A stretch of 35,406 nt of DNA from Phycisphaerae bacterium (GTDB lineage: Bacteria > Planctomycetota > Phycisphaerae > Phycisphaerales > SM1A02). A model generated the notes under the pieces. It worked only from the letters and a program-made list of their open reading frames with translations. It made no database searches and was not told where the DNA came from. The stretch lies in the NCBI GenBank assembly GCA_002711415.1, contig PARI01000004.1, positions 4,698 through 40,103 on the forward strand. The letters run 5' to 3'. The position numbers and the translations under genes were made by a program. Positions 8,122 through 19,009 of this stretch are shown here, one piece after another. Position 1 is the first letter of the stretch. Each line of letters opens with the position of its first letter.

Positions 8122-8945
8122 CGATCCCCCCTGGCGACCGCCTCGGCCGCATCATCAAGAAGGGTCAATCTCCCTCCATAGGTCTTGGACAGGTTCTCAC
8201 TGGTGAAGACCTCGTCCGTCGGCCCGCTGGAAACGATCCTCATGTTCAGGAGGAGGACCCAGTCGAAGTACTTCCTGACGGTCTGGATGTCATGGTGAAC
8301 GACGACCAGTGTGCGTCCCTGGGATCGCAGTTCCTGCAGAAGTCGCACAATCGCCTCCTCGGTGGCGGCATCCACTGCTGCAAACGGCTCGTCCATCAGG
8401 TAGAGCTGAGCATCCTGGGCCAATGCCCGGGCCAGAAACACCCTCTGCTGCTGACCGCCCGAGAGTCGACTGATCTGGCGGTCGGCAAGGTCGGCGATCC
8501 CGAGCCTGTCCAGCGCCTCGATACCACGCTTGCGATGGGCCCTGTTGACGGGCCTGAGCCATCCGATCGAGCGATAGAGGCCCATGCATGCGACATCCAG
8601 CGACGTGACCGGAAAATCCCAGTCAACGCTTTCACGCTGAGGAACATAGGCGACCGAATCACGAGTCTGGGCGTATGGACTGCCAAAGATCCTGACCTGG
8701 CCCGAACTGGTCGGTACCAGGTCCACGGCGGCCTTGAGCAGGGTGCTCTTGCCAGCTCCGTTGGGGCCGACGATCGCGACGAGGTGCCCACTTGGAATGT
8801 CTACATCGATGTCCCAGATCACGGGCTTTCGATCGTAGGCGACCGTGAGATCGTGTATTGACACGGCGCTCTTGTCCGAATGTTCCGGGCCGAGATCCCC
8901 GACTTGGCAGCCGGGTTGATGACGGTTACCGCGTGGACTGCCCAT
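8118..8945 (-). CDS. Mn/Zn ABC transporter ATP-binding protein
   Basis: A 275-aa ABC ATPase driving the permease pair. Visible motifs are Walker A GPNGAGKST, the Q-loop region YVPQRESVDWDFPVT (typical of the Mn/Zn branch), signature LSGGQQQRVFLARAL, Walker B LYLMDEP, and the H-loop VVHHD. The frame is open further upstream, but that part overlaps the binding-protein gene out of frame. I chose the ATG at 8945, which overlaps the stop of the binding-protein gene by 20 bases. A GTG closer to the conserved core is a possible alternative, because the ~25 residues after the ATG are poorly conserved in character. The stop overlaps the TTG start of permease 2 by 4 bases, indicating translational coupling. 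Confidence 0.93.
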   Translation of the reverse strand: MGSPRGNRHQPGCQVGDLGPEHSDKSAVSIHDLTVAYDRKPVIWDIDVDIPSGHLVAIVGPNGAGKSTLLKAAVDLVPTSSGQVRIFGSPYAQTRDSVAYVPQRESVDWDFPVTSLDVACMGLYRSIGWLRPVNRAHRKRGIEALDRLGIADLADRQISRLSGGQQQRVFLARALAQDAQLYLMDEPFAAVDAATEEAIVRLLQELRSQGRTLVVVHHDIQTVRKYFDWVLLLNMRIVSSGPTDEVFTSENLSKTYGGRLTLLDDAAEAVARGDR

Positions 8946-9903
8946 CGGATCCCGCCATGGACTCGGCCTTGAACTGCCTGAACCCACCATTTGGAACTGA
9001 ACCGCCCAAGGCTCGCGTGATGGTGGTGATGTTGTGATCGAGCATGCCCTGATAGGTCCCCTCGTAGGTGCCCTCAGGTCCCATGGCGTCCGAATAGAGT
9101 TCGCCGCCGATGACGACTGTGTGTCCCCTGGCCGCTGCTCCCTCGACAATCGCCTTGACGGAACGGCTGGGGACGGTGCTCTCGATGAAGACGGCTGGAA
9201 TGTTCTTCTTCACGACCAGGTCGACCAGGGTGTTGATGTCCTTGAGTCCCGCCTCGCTCTCGGTCGAGAGTCCCTGGATTCCCCGGACCTGGATGTCCAG
9301 TGATCGTCCGAGGTATCCGAAGGCGTCATGGCTGGTGATCAGGATCCTGCGGTCACGTGGGATTGATTGGGACACCATTCGAGCGTAGTCGGCCATGAGT
9401 TTGCCGTTGGCCTTGTATCGTGAAGCATTGACCTGATACTCGGAGATTCGATCCGGATGAAGCTTTGTCATGGCCACGGCAACGGTATCGGCGGTGGAGG
9501 ACCAGAGCGTCGGATCCATCCAGACGTGCGGGTCGGGATGATCCTTTGAGTCGGCTTCGACCAGCAACTGGTCTCTGGGGATGTCCGCCGTGATCTCGAT
9601 CACGGGCTTGGTCGTGCCGAACTGGCGAAGGACCTTGGCCATCCGACCTTCCAGGTCCAGTCCCGTTTGAAAAATGATGTCAGCGGCGGCCAGCTTCTTT
9701 AGGTCATCTCGAGTCGCCTGGTAGAGGTGGGGATCGATTCCAGGTCCCATCAACGTAGTCACGGTTGCATTCGAACCTGCAACGGCACTGACCACGTCAG
9801 CCACCATCGCAGTCGTACAGACAACCTGAACCGGTTTGTTGGATTCCTGTGGTGAGGCGACGTTTGCCAGAGAGAGAACGCATGTGATTATTAATTGGAT
9901 CAT
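8926..9903 (-). CDS. TroA/ZnuA-family periplasmic Mn/Zn-binding protein
   Basis: A 325-aa cluster A-I metal-binding protein that delivers Mn or Zn to the ABC permeases. The four ligands line up with those of Treponema TroA: H59 (GIDPHLY), H126 (DPHVWMDP), H192 (TSHDAFGY) and D272 (ELYSDAMG). The phrase HDAFGYLGR and the C-terminal GTYEGTYQGM are also TroA-like, so Mn and/or Zn is expected. There is no His-rich loop. The N-terminus (MIQLIITCVLSLANVASPQ) is a short hydrophobic signal-like segment without the usual basic residues and without a lipobox Cys. The reading frame is closed by a TGA directly before the ATG, so no longer start exists. No ribosome site is visible, and the ATG sits where a -35/-10 pair would start transcription (see the promoter entry). 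Confidence 0.93.
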   Translation of the reverse strand: MIQLIITCVLSLANVASPQESNKPVQVVCTTAMVADVVSAVAGSNATVTTLMGPGIDPHLYQATRDDLKKLAAADIIFQTGLDLEGRMAKVLRQFGTTKPVIEITADIPRDQLLVEADSKDHPDPHVWMDPTLWSSTADTVAVAMTKLHPDRISEYQVNASRYKANGKLMADYARMVSQSIPRDRRILITSHDAFGYLGRSLDIQVRGIQGLSTESEAGLKDINTLVDLVVKKNIPAVFIESTVPSRSVKAIVEGAAARGHTVVIGGELYSDAMGPEGTYEGTYQGMLDHNITTITRALGGSVPNGGFRQFKAESMAGSDGQSTR

Positions 9904-9905
9904 TC

Positions 9906-9950
9906 AATAAAAATAGTACCCCTGGCTACATATGTCAACCAAGGGTACTA
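9906..9950 (-). terminator. Hairpin terminator of the sigma-factor gene (also a possible operator)
   Basis: The inverted repeat 9914-9950 has 12-base arms. On the - strand it reads TAGTACCCTTGG ... CCAGGGGTACTA, with one G-U wobble in RNA, and is followed at once by TTTTTATT. That is a good rho-independent terminator for the sigma gene ending at 9971. As DNA, the dyad covers the -35/-10 spacer of the candidate promoter, so it could also bind a metalloregulator. The G-U pair favours the RNA-hairpin reading. Confidence 0.65.
9910..9938 (-). promoter_or_regulatory. Possible promoter of the metal ABC operon, embedded in a hairpin
   Basis: On the - strand, TTGACA (9938-9933) is followed after 17 bases by TATTTT (9915-9910). 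The -35 matches the consensus fully and the -10 at four of six positions. Transcription would start around 9903, which is the ATG itself, so the mRNA would be leaderless or nearly so. The whole promoter lies within the 37-base inverted repeat at 9914-9950. Confidence 0.45.
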
Positions 9951-9970
9951 CGCGTCAATGGCAGTGTGTC

Positions 9971-10594
9971 TCAGGCCTGGAAATCTGGATCTGCACAGCA
10001 TTTCCCGGAAATCCCGCTTCCCCTGTGGATCCGGTCCAGGGACTCGGTGCAATAGCTCGTGGAATCGATCTTGATCTCCTGCACATGCTTTCGCAGCTTG
10101 GCCAGTCCCCTGTGTCTCCAGTTGTTGACTCTGGAGACGGTGACACCGAGGCTGCGGGCGACATGCTCGTAGCTGTAGCCCTCGCAGACGATCATTCTGA
10201 TCACAACTCGTTCGCTGTCGGTCAGGCTCTCCAGACCCTCCTTGAGCTGCTCGGAATCAACAGGAAGGGCCCGTGAGGCATCCTGATCATCGATGACCGG
10301 GTCACGGTGGCTCATCCTGTCGTTGATGATCGACTTGAATGTCATGTTCCTGGCGTGCCCACGCTTGATCAGGTTGTGGGCAATCTTGAAGAGATAGCTG
10401 ATCGTGAGGGTCATTTCCTCGAGTCTGGGATGCTCCATGAGCTTGATGAAGACCTCCTGGGCGACGTCTTCGGCCTTGTCGGGGGTCGTATTCTTGCGTG
10501 CGAATGCATAGACGCGGTCGTAGTAGGCCTCGAAGAGTTCCATCAGGTACTCGGACCTGTCCCTGGTGGTGTTGAATTCGCTGTTGATGATCAT
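9971..10594 (-). CDS. ECF-like RNA polymerase sigma factor
   Basis: A 207-aa sigma-70 family protein of the short, two-domain type. Region 2 is visible near residues 20-60 (FEAYYDRVYAFARKN, then DKAEDVAQEVFIKLMEH). Region 4 is near 125-175 (LTDSERVVIRMIVCEGYSYE, then SLGVTVSRVNNWRHRGLAKL, with a helix-turn-helix). The C-terminal tail of ~30 residues has three Cys. The ATG (MIINSEFNTTRDR) has an AGG about 9 bases upstream; the open frame upstream of it lacks coding character. No anti-sigma factor is adjacent. The neighbours are the divergent response regulator and, downstream on the same strand, the metal ABC operon, separated by a hairpin terminator. Its regulon is unknown, and control of the metal operon is possible but not shown. 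Confidence 0.9.
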   Translation of the reverse strand: MIINSEFNTTRDRSEYLMELFEAYYDRVYAFARKNTTPDKAEDVAQEVFIKLMEHPRLEEMTLTISYLFKIAHNLIKRGHARNMTFKSIINDRMSHRDPVIDDQDASRALPVDSEQLKEGLESLTDSERVVIRMIVCEGYSYEHVARSLGVTVSRVNNWRHRGLAKLRKHVQEIKIDSTSYCTESLDRIHRGSGISGKCCADPDFQA

Positions 10595-10690
10595 TGTGTT
10601 GCCTTGCTTGTGTTGTCCCTGAGCGACCCCGCACGATGCGGTTCCATTGACGCAGCCATTTGCGACTGCGTGAACATCAACGCATGAAAC

Positions 10691-10720
10691 AGGGGCCCCT
10701 ACCATGGGGGAAATCCCTAC
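10691..10720. promoter_or_regulatory. Palindromic G/C block in the divergent sigma / response-regulator intergenic region
   Basis: Contains the perfect 10-base palindrome AGGGGCCCCT (10691-10700), followed by ACCATGGGGGAAATCCCTAC. Read on the - strand, GTAGGG occurs twice about 19 bases apart. It lies about 100 bases from both divergent start codons. A binding site for a regulator is suggested by position and symmetry only. Confidence 0.25.
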
Positions 10721-10796
10721 TTCCACCTGATACCCGCGTTTTTGGGCTATTCAGAGGGGGTGAAATGTATGTCCAGATGTGGATAATTCGAGATTC

Positions 10797-11423
10797 ATGG
10801 CAGTCTCAGTCCTCATTGCAGATGACCACGACATCGTCCGCACCGCCCTCAAGACGCTCCTTGATGCCTCGTTCGGTATCAAGGTGGTCGGGGTGACCGT
10901 TGATGCCGGAGAGGCCGTCGCTGAGGCGAGCAGACTCAAGCCCCAGGTCGTGCTCATGGACATCGAGATGCCGGGAGCGGATCCATTCCAGTCAGCATCA
11001 CAGATCATTGACCTGTGTCCTGGGACGAAGATCCTCTTCCTGTCAGGGGCTTCCAACGATCATTACATCGACCAGGCCCTCAAGGCTGGAGCCAGCGGGT
11101 ACATGAGCAAGGCAGACTCGGTCGACCTGATTCCCGCAGCGATTCTCCAGATCCACGAGGGTGGCACCTGCTTCAGTGACCAGATCGAGCAGAGAATCCA
11201 GTCTGATGGTTTCTCGACGCTCGGCGAGGAGTTGACCGAACGCGAGCTTGAGACCCTTCGTTACATCGCCAGGGGGCATTCCCAGAAGGAGATCGCCTCC
11301 TTGATGCACGTCAGCGTCAAGACCATCGAGAAGCACTCGGCAAGTCTGATGAACAAGTTGGAGGTTCGTGACCGGGTGGGCCTTGTCCGCTACGCGATCC
11401 GGGAGGGAATCATCAACGCTTGA
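10797..11423 (+). CDS. LuxR/NarL-type response regulator (orphan)
   Basis: A 208-aa two-domain regulator. The receiver domain (about 1-120) has the acidic pair in IADDHD, the phosphoacceptor D55 in VVLMDIEMPG, S83 in FLSGAS and K105 in GYMSKAD. The C-terminal LuxR DNA-binding domain (about 145-205) reads LTERELETLRYIARGHSQKE, then IASLMHVSVKTIEKH and LMNKLEV. The ATG at 10797 begins MAVSVLIADDHD, right before the receiver; a GTG 18 bases upstream is less likely. No ribosome site is obvious. No histidine kinase is nearby, so the signal is unknown. The gene is divergent from the sigma factor with about 200 bases between them, and the two may share control elements. Confidence 0.92.
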   Translation: MAVSVLIADDHDIVRTALKTLLDASFGIKVVGVTVDAGEAVAEASRLKPQVVLMDIEMPGADPFQSASQIIDLCPGTKILFLSGASNDHYIDQALKAGASGYMSKADSVDLIPAAILQIHEGGTCFSDQIEQRIQSDGFSTLGEELTERELETLRYIARGHSQKEIASLMHVSVKTIEKHSASLMNKLEVRDRVGLVRYAIREGIINA

Positions 11424-11437
11424 GCCAGTCCAGGCAT

Positions 11438-11464
11438 GAAAAAGCCCGGCTGGTTCGCCGGGCT
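11438..11464 (-). terminator. Rho-independent terminator of tRNA-Lys
   Basis: Perfect 8-bp stem AGCCCGGC (11443-11450) / GCCGGGCT (11457-11464) with a 6-base loop. On the - strand it is followed by a run of T (complement of GAAAAA). It lies 8 bases beyond the tRNA-Lys 3' end. On the + strand, after the response regulator, there is no T run. Confidence 0.8.
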
Positions 11465-11471
11465 GGATCAA

Positions 11472-11542
<71 letters not shown>

Positions 11543-11544
<2 letters not shown>

Positions 11545-11572
11545 GTGACGAGGGTATCCACGCTCGTCACGC
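11543..11572 (-). repeat. 10-bp inverted repeat between secA and tRNA-Lys
   Basis: GCGTGACGAG (11543-11552) and CTCGTCACGC (11563-11572) form a perfect stem with a 10-base loop. One arm includes the first two bases of the tRNA. There is no T run, so this may be a secA mRNA end structure or a processing signal if secA and the tRNA are co-transcribed. Confidence 0.5.
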
Positions 11573-11589
11573 AGGTCAACCGAATGGGC

Positions 11590-15687
<4,098 letters not shown>

Positions 15688-15798
15688 GGTGAATCCTCAT
15701 TTCTGGTTGTGAAACCTGCTGTCTTTGTCTGGTCTGGCTGGAACATCTGGACCCGCTGTCGAAGGCGGGGCAACGGATCGGGGGCATCGCCCCTGTCA

Positions 15799-16137
15799 TC
15801 ACGCTGATGGAGGTGGGATGTTCAACAGCTGGTCGACAAGTCGGTCCAGTTCCGAACCGTCAGGCCTGACAGGCTTGACGGGGCTCGCCTCGCCCGACGC
15901 CTTCGGATCAGGAGCCAGTTCGCCCGCCTCGAGCCTGGACTCGGAGCCGAGGCAGTGGCCCGGGTCGGCGAAGAGGCATGCGGCAAGGCTGGAGGAGATG
16001 CTGTCGCGAAGTGGCATCGTGCCAGGAAGAGCGGTCGAGGTCGATGCCATGATCGAAAACAGGACCATCGTGCCGATCAGTCCGGTGCGGCTGGCGTGCC
16101 TGTTCTGGCGATCATGATTTCGTGCCGAAAGCTTCAT
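15799..16137 (-). CDS. Small exported protein of unknown function
   Basis: A 112-aa product (115 aa from the in-frame ATG at 16146). The N-terminus has a basic n-region (KLSARNHDRQNRHASR) and a hydrophobic core ending in an A/T/S stretch (TMVLFSIMASTSTALPG), consistent with a signal peptide. The mature part is short, has two Cys (C54 and C62 by 112-aa numbering, LAACLFADPGHCLG), a Pro-rich middle and an amphipathic end (SELDRLVDQLLNIPPP). Codon third positions are GC-rich as in the neighbouring genes, better than in the overlapping + strand frame. It lies upstream of secA on the same strand and is divergent from the copper ATPase. No ribosome site is clear. I recognise no family. A periplasmic metal or redox role is only a guess from the two Cys and the neighbour. 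Confidence 0.5.
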   Translation of the reverse strand: MKLSARNHDRQNRHASRTGLIGTMVLFSIMASTSTALPGTMPLRDSISSSLAACLFADPGHCLGSESRLEAGELAPDPKASGEASPVKPVRPDGSELDRLVDQLLNIPPPSA

Positions 16138-16262
16138 CACATGCACAGTATCGGCGCGAACCAGTGCCTTGGCAACCAGGAATCCATGAGGTGGGCCGGA
16201 TCCGCCTACAATGGGTTCCGCGGTCGTCCCTGTCCGCTGTTTCCTCCTCCAGGATGCGTCCC

Positions 16263-18419
16263 ATGGATCCGGTAACGATCAAGGTCGAAGGCATGACGTG
16301 TGCCGGTTGCGCGACGGCCGTTCGTTCGGCGATCGAGAACGTTCCAGGCGTCGAATCGGCCCAGGTCGATCTGGCCACGGGACTGGCCACCGTTGCCGGT
16401 GATCAACCCAAGACGACATCCATCATCGAAGCGATCATGACCAGGGGCTACAAGGCCGAGGCAGTCGAGGCTGTCCTGGACGCCTCCGGCATCAGGTCGC
16501 AGATCGAGCAGACGCAACTGGAGCACGAGAGACTCTGGAGGACCCGTGCGATCATCGGGCTCTCGACATGGGCGCCCCTGGAACTGCTGCACTGGATCGC
16601 AGCTTCGTCCGGATTCGACCATGGCCTGCTCGTCCCGATCATCATGTGGGCTGGTGCGACGCTCGTGCTGGCGACCGCCGGCTGGGGCTTCTACAAGTCG
16701 GCTTTCGCCGCAGCCCGTGGCGGGACGACGAACATGGACACGTTGATCTCGATCGGCGCCACCACGGCCTACGTGTACTCGGTGGTCGTGTTCGTCTGTC
16801 ACCAGCTTGGTCTCATGCATGATGAGCCGTTGTACTTCGCCGAGTCCGCCGGACTGCTCGGGCTGATCAGCCTGGGCCACTGGCTCGATTCAAGAGCGGC
16901 TGCGGGTGCCTCGGCCGCAGTCAGAAAGTTGCTTCACATGCAGCCTGACGAGGCGGAGCTGGTCGAGGCCGATGACCAGACTCGCATGGTCCGCACGTCG
17001 ATGATCACGCCCGGCCAGGAGGTCATGGTACGGCCCGGTGGCCGCGTTCCGGTCGATGGCGTCATCCTCGAGGGGCGATCCTCGATCGACGAGTCGATCA
17101 TCACCGGGGAATCCATTCCGATTGACAAGGAGGCGGGCCAGGAGGTCATCGCCGGCAGCACGAACACCACGGGTGTTCTCAGGATCAAGTCGACCGTCGA
17201 TGGTGGATCCACGACCGTCGCGCGGATGGCCAGGCTCGTGCAGCAGGCCCAGTCCAGCAGGGCGAACATCCAGAGGCTGGCCGACAAGGTCTCGAGCGTC
17301 TTCGTTCCGGCGGTTCTGTTGATCGGCCTGGTGACGTTTCTCTGCTGGTGGCTGCTGGGAGATGATGTCCCACGTGGGGCGGTCGCGACCGTGACGGTCC
17401 TGATCATCTCGTGTCCCTGCGCACTGGGCCTGGCTACCCCGATGGCCGTGATGGTCGGGGCGGGTGAAGCCAGCCTCAGGGGCATTCTGGTCAAATCGGC
17501 TCAGGCCCTTGAACAGGCCGGATCGGTCAACACGGTCGTCTTCGACAAGACGGGCACCCTCACGATCGGTTCGCCCGAGGTCACCAGCGTCCAGCCCGAG
17601 CCCGGTCATGATGCCGGGGAGGTCCTGTCGCTGGCAGCCAGCGTGGAAAACGCCAGCGAGCATCCGATCGGAGCCGCGATCGTCAGGGCCGCGCGGGAGA
17701 AGGGGCTCGAGGTGGCGCCGGTCGAGGACTTCCAGTCGGTTCCCGGCCAAGGTGTCTCCGGACTCGTCAATGGCCGCCGGGTCGATGTCACCAGGGATCC
17801 CAAGGCCACCTGCAAGATCATCATCGATGACGTCGAGGCGGGACTGGTGACGGTTGCCGATACGCCCCGTCCAGACAGCAGGCGGGCCGTGGAGGAACTC
17901 CAGCGTCTGGGCCTTGATGTCTTCATGCTCACCGGGGATCGCCATGATGCGGCGATCCACATCGCCGAATCGATCGGGCTTGACCGGAACAACGTGATCG
18001 CCGATGCCACCCCCGAGTCGAAGCTCTCGACGATCAAGTCCTTCAAGGGAAGTGTCGCCATGGTCGGTGACGGCATCAACGATGCGGCAGCCCTGGCCAG
18101 CGCCGACCTTGGAATCGCCATGGGCAGTGGAACCAACATCGCGATCGAATCGGCCCAGCTGGTGATACCCGGTGACCAGGTGACGTCGATTCCACAGGCC
18201 GTGACGCTCGCACGCATGACATTGCGAACCATCAAGCAGAATCTCTTCCTGGCCTTCGTCTACAACGCCGCAGCGATCCCGGTGGCGGCCCTGGGCCTGC
18301 TGGGCGCCCATGGACCGCTGATCGCGGCGATCGCGATGGCCTGCTCCGATGCCAGCGTGATCGGTAACGCCCTCCGGCTGAAGTCCAGGCTTCGCAAGGG
18401 GCGTGTCGATTCGGTCTGA
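16263..18419 (+). CDS. copA: Copper-translocating P1B-type ATPase
   Basis: A 718-aa heavy-metal ATPase exporting Cu(I) from the cytoplasm. An N-terminal HMA domain has GMTCAGCA near residue 11. About eight transmembrane helices can be traced. The actuator motif ITGES, ion-site motif SCPCALGLATP, phosphorylation motif DKTGTLT, ATP-binding SEHPIG, VPGQGVSG and MLTGD, and hinge MVGDGINDAAAL are all present. In helix 7 YNAAAIP fits the Cu-type YN..P pattern. In helix 8 the Cu-type MxxSS reads MACSD, so the second Ser is Asp. The N domain is short by roughly 25 residues between VNGRR and VADTPRP compared with E. coli CopA. The ATG at 16263 follows CAGGA; longer frames upstream lack coding character. 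The gene is convergent with the nickel SOD gene with a 4-base gap. Confidence 0.93.
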   Translation: MDPVTIKVEGMTCAGCATAVRSAIENVPGVESAQVDLATGLATVAGDQPKTTSIIEAIMTRGYKAEAVEAVLDASGIRSQIEQTQLEHERLWRTRAIIGLSTWAPLELLHWIAASSGFDHGLLVPIIMWAGATLVLATAGWGFYKSAFAAARGGTTNMDTLISIGATTAYVYSVVVFVCHQLGLMHDEPLYFAESAGLLGLISLGHWLDSRAAAGASAAVRKLLHMQPDEAELVEADDQTRMVRTSMITPGQEVMVRPGGRVPVDGVILEGRSSIDESIITGESIPIDKEAGQEVIAGSTNTTGVLRIKSTVDGGSTTVARMARLVQQAQSSRANIQRLADKVSSVFVPAVLLIGLVTFLCWWLLGDDVPRGAVATVTVLIISCPCALGLATPMAVMVGAGEASLRGILVKSAQALEQAGSVNTVVFDKTGTLTIGSPEVTSVQPEPGHDAGEVLSLAASVENASEHPIGAAIVRAAREKGLEVAPVEDFQSVPGQGVSGLVNGRRVDVTRDPKATCKIIIDDVEAGLVTVADTPRPDSRRAVEELQRLGLDVFMLTGDRHDAAIHIAESIGLDRNNVIADATPESKLSTIKSFKGSVAMVGDGINDAAALASADLGIAMGSGTNIAIESAQLVIPGDQVTSIPQAVTLARMTLRTIKQNLFLAFVYNAAAIPVAALGLLGAHGPLIAAIAMACSDASVIGNALRLKSRLRKGRVDSV

Positions 18420-18423
18420 AAAT

Positions 18424-18939
18424 TCAGCCTTCGGCTGGATACCAGGGGGCGATCGCCTCGATCGAGCTCGTGAGTCTCTGCTGGGCTGATTCATCCAGCG
18501 ACTGGGCGGCCTTCATCGCGTTGATCATGATGGCCTGATGCTTGACGAGCTTCTCAAGATAGAGTCTGTAGCCCGGCTCACTGCTGGCAACAGGCTTGAC
18601 CCTCTGGGCCATGAAGTACCAGGCGATCGTGTGCTGGATCTTCCTCGAGTGCTCCTCCTTGACCATGACCCAGCGGGTCATCGTGTTGAAGTGCTCTGCC
18701 GATGGTTCTTCGTTCAGGAGCTTGATCTGAGCGCTGGCCTTGGCGATGGTCTTCGCATCAAGGAGCATCTGCTGGACTTCGGCATGATCATCGAAAATGC
18801 CGCAGGGGATTTCGCAGTGCAGGGAGGCGACCGCCCCCGAAGGACTCGTCGCGTGGCGAGAGCCGGCGGCCATGGTGAGAATAGATGCTATTGCAAGCGT
18901 GCAGGTCATCGTGGTCATGGTGATGGAGGTTCTGGACAT
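18424..18939 (-). CDS. sodN: Nickel superoxide dismutase precursor
   Basis: A 171-aa precursor. H41 begins HCEIPCGIFDD, the nickel hook of Ni-SOD (HCDLPCGVYD in Streptomyces): His1, Cys2 and Cys6 are present as ligands, Asp3 is Glu, and Tyr9 is Phe. The rest (KASAQIKLLNEEP, NTMTRWVMVKEEHS, IAWYFMAQRVKP) fits the four-helix bundle, with a mature length of 131 aa. Nickel binding needs a free His1, so the first 40 residues must be removed. They look like a Sec signal peptide (MTCTLAIASILTMAAG) followed by a polar stretch ending AVASL, so the enzyme is probably exported. The usual maturation protease SodX is not next to it. The ATG has AGGAG upstream. The gene converges on copA and is divergent from the M28 peptidase gene. 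Confidence 0.93.
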   Translation of the reverse strand: MSRTSITMTTMTCTLAIASILTMAAGSRHATSPSGAVASLHCEIPCGIFDDHAEVQQMLLDAKTIAKASAQIKLLNEEPSAEHFNTMTRWVMVKEEHSRKIQHTIAWYFMAQRVKPVASSEPGYRLYLEKLVKHQAIMINAMKAAQSLDESAQQRLTSSIEAIAPWYPAEG

Positions 18940-19009
18940 CGGGTGCTCCTGAGTGTATTTGGTCTGATGTGATCGCGGGTCGAACTATTCCATTCTCACC
19001 GTATCGCGT

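Noticed and set aside
8946-9149. N-terminal extension of the ABC ATPase frame
   Set aside because: Overlaps the binding-protein gene in another frame and lacks ATPase character; the true start is near 8945.
16890-18494. 534-aa open frame antisense to copA
   Set aside because: Arg/Asp/Gly/His-rich shadow without domains, covering the conserved ATPase core.
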